Source of the DNA: CALBRZ01 sp964511065
GTDB taxonomy: Bacteria; Planctomycetota; Planctomycetia; Pirellulales; S012-138
Direction: 5' to 3'
NCBI GenBank assembly: GCA_964511065.1
Contig: CAZEEG010000010.1
Location: forward strand, 13,634-77,633
Length of the DNA stretch: 64,000 nt
In this document: positions 62,714-64,000 of the stretch, in pieces
Layout of the letters: every line of letters starts with the position of its first letter
Numbering within the stretch: the stretch's first letter is position 1
Position numbers and translations under genes: made by a program
Notes under the pieces: model-generated
What the model saw: the letters and a program-made list of their open reading frames with translations, nothing else
The model's database searches: none
Told to the model about the DNA's origin: nothing

Positions 62714-63763
62714 CTACGGCAGGTTATAGCTCTGGCCATCGGAGCGGTGGCCAGCGTATTGCAGAGTCAACGGTTCCACGTAGTTCTTGACGGCCACCAC
62801 GCGACTGTCGCCATAGACGAACTGCGTCACGCCGGGATGCCAACTGCCAAACATCGCGTACTTGGCGTCGAACGAATCGCCCAGGTTGGACAGGTGTCGG
62901 TCAGGCAGTGGGTTGTCGAAGTTGAAGGCAGGATCGTCCGGACGCGGTGGCAAACCCAGTCCGATGACTTTGTTGGAGTGCCATTCAGCGTTGTTGTAAA
63001 CGATGGCTGCCCCGGGCGGATAATCCGCATACGAATTGCCCAAGAACCCGGCGGGAATGTGCTTCTCGCCGGCGATCAGCGTGTAGGTCATGCCATCGGT
63101 GACCCCGCCAATGGATACCGCCGAAGTCACCACGCGCTTAACCTGCCCGTGGGCCGTGATCGTCGTCACCCGCCGTGGCCCCACAATGGGTCCCATGAGA
63201 TATGGCCGGTTCGGATTCGTCGAACCCACGTACTGCGGCGAGTTGCTGAGCCAATCCGATGCCCGATACACCAACCCAACCGGCAGGTAATCCACGGCCT
63301 GGCCATAGATCCGCTCGCCCGAACCTCCCGAGTTGGTGTCCGTGACACTCCAGGCCGTCGTACGGAAGCCGCGGGTCGGGCAGGTCAGCACATCCGAGCG
63401 GTACCGCGTGTGGATGTAAGCGTTGGTCTGACCTTGAAGATTGATCCTGGCGGCGTTGTCGTCGGTTGCACCATGCTGCAGCAAAATGCTGTCGAACTGG
63501 GTGGCGTTGTCCATCACCGGCCACATGAAGGCAATCCAACTATGGTGATTGTAGGTGCTTGGCGGCAGTTGCTCGCCGTTGCGTTCCGAGTAGGTATTGA
63601 CGCCAATGGCCAACTGCCGCAGATTGCTCGCGCAATTGGCGCGGCGAGCCGACTCCCGGGCGGCTTGAATCGCCGGGAGCAGCATTGCGATCAGGATACC
63701 AATGATGGCAATGACCACCAGCAACTCGACCAGTGTGAAACCAGGACGTGAACGAATGCGCAT
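62714..63763 (-). CDS. DUF1559 prepilin-like secreted protein (349 aa)
   Basis: A type IV pilin-like N-terminus: basic MRIRSRPG, cleavage site G/FTLVELLVVIAIIGILIAML, i.e. the prepilin peptidase motif with Phe at +1 and Glu at +5. The remaining beta-rich part is the DUF1559 domain, which is present in dozens of copies per planctomycete genome. The C-terminal family motif is H-x9-DG; here the sequence is WHPGVTQFVYGDS, so the Gly is a Ser. Role unknown; possibly surface or pseudopilus-like. ATG 63763 has GGAGGG eight bases upstream, which decides the start over 63787. Nothing supported lies between it and the right edge. Confidence 0.92.
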   Translation of the reverse strand: MRIRSRPGFTLVELLVVIAIIGILIAMLLPAIQAARESARRANCASNLRQLAIGVNTYSERNGEQLPPSTYNHHSWIAFMWPVMDNATQFDSILLQHGATDDNAARINLQGQTNAYIHTRYRSDVLTCPTRGFRTTAWSVTDTNSGGSGERIYGQAVDYLPVGLVYRASDWLSNSPQYVGSTNPNRPYLMGPIVGPRRVTTITAHGQVKRVVTSAVSIGGVTDGMTYTLIAGEKHIPAGFLGNSYADYPPGAAIVYNNAEWHSNKVIGLGLPPRPDDPAFNFDNPLPDRHLSNLGDSFDAKYAMFGSWHPGVTQFVYGDSRVVAVKNYVEPLTLQYAGHRSDGQSYNLP

Positions 63764-64000
63764 GGCAAAACCCTCCGAAACGAACAACGAGAAATGAGGC
63801 CACCTGGTTGGATGGCCGATTGAAAGGTGAACGATCGACGCGCAGACGATGACATGAAATGCGCACGGCCAGCGCGGGCCGTAGCCATTTACAGAATCAT
63901 AGACATGGCGCCTGCCTGGCGCAGCTAATCTGGTTCAGTACGATGGCATCCAGCCGTCCAGCCGCTGATTGTGTTCAGCGGGGCCTGTCTCATCCTCAGC

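Overview
This window looks like chromosomal DNA of a planctomycete, most likely order Pirellulales. It is GC-rich and carries several families that are expanded in that group: a PVC-type haem-binding dehydrogenase of about 1,050 residues, a DUF1559 prepilin-like protein, a DUF1501 Tat-exported protein, a secreted gingipain-like C25 peptidase, a DUF58/transglutaminase pair and a SMP-30-type lactonase. Genes lie on both strands with long spacers and few tight operons. I see no rRNA, tRNA, CRISPR array, insertion sequence or phage module.

Layout. 1-4.7 kb: the N-terminus of GAPDH at the left edge, a small membrane protein that appears frameshifted, and a giant AsmA-like envelope protein. 5-9.7 kb: glycogen metabolism (glgA preceded by a possible small gene, and a GH57 glucanotransferase/amylase). 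10-18.6 kb: a DUF1328 membrane peptide, the PVC dehydrogenase/cytochrome, a HerA-like ATPase, a GNAT-like protein and an Arg-rich repeat protein. 19-27.9 kb: a YugP-type protease, a class III aminotransferase divergent from a DUF1338/HglS-type oxygenase, a PilT ATPase, leuC without an adjacent leuD, a small cytochrome and an unknown protein. 28-39.8 kb: HtrA protease, YfcE-like phosphoesterase, C25 peptidase, an atypical Nramp-like transporter, a diheme lipoprotein, and the transglutaminase and DUF58 proteins. 40-53.8 kb: SMP-30 lactonase, MazG-like pyrophosphohydrolase coupled to a degenerate receiver protein, a tandem WaaP-like kinase, bioF, mutS, a winged-helix protein, a fatty-acid desaturase, a DegT aminotransferase, fpg, a coiled-coil microprotein and a multi-zinc-ribbon protein. 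53.8-64 kb: a molybdenum-carrier-like protein, DUF1501, a secreted alpha/beta hydrolase, yggS coupled to a secreted helical protein, a THUMP-like-domain methyltransferase and a DUF1559 protein.

Functional links I can support: storage glucan synthesis and remodelling (glgA, GH57); oxidative DNA damage and mismatch repair (fpg, mutS), although not in one operon; three separate c-type cytochromes and several exported hydrolases, consistent with a periplasm-rich planctomycete cell; and a possible aminoadipate/2-oxoadipate step (aminotransferase plus HglS-like enzyme). No single obvious new multi-gene system stands out. The best leads are the aminotransferase/HglS pair, the tandem kinase, the receiver lacking its phosphoacceptor, the Nramp-like transporter lacking its metal motifs, the zinc-ribbon hybrid, a 40-bp direct repeat at a gene start, and three small genes that simple gene calling would miss.
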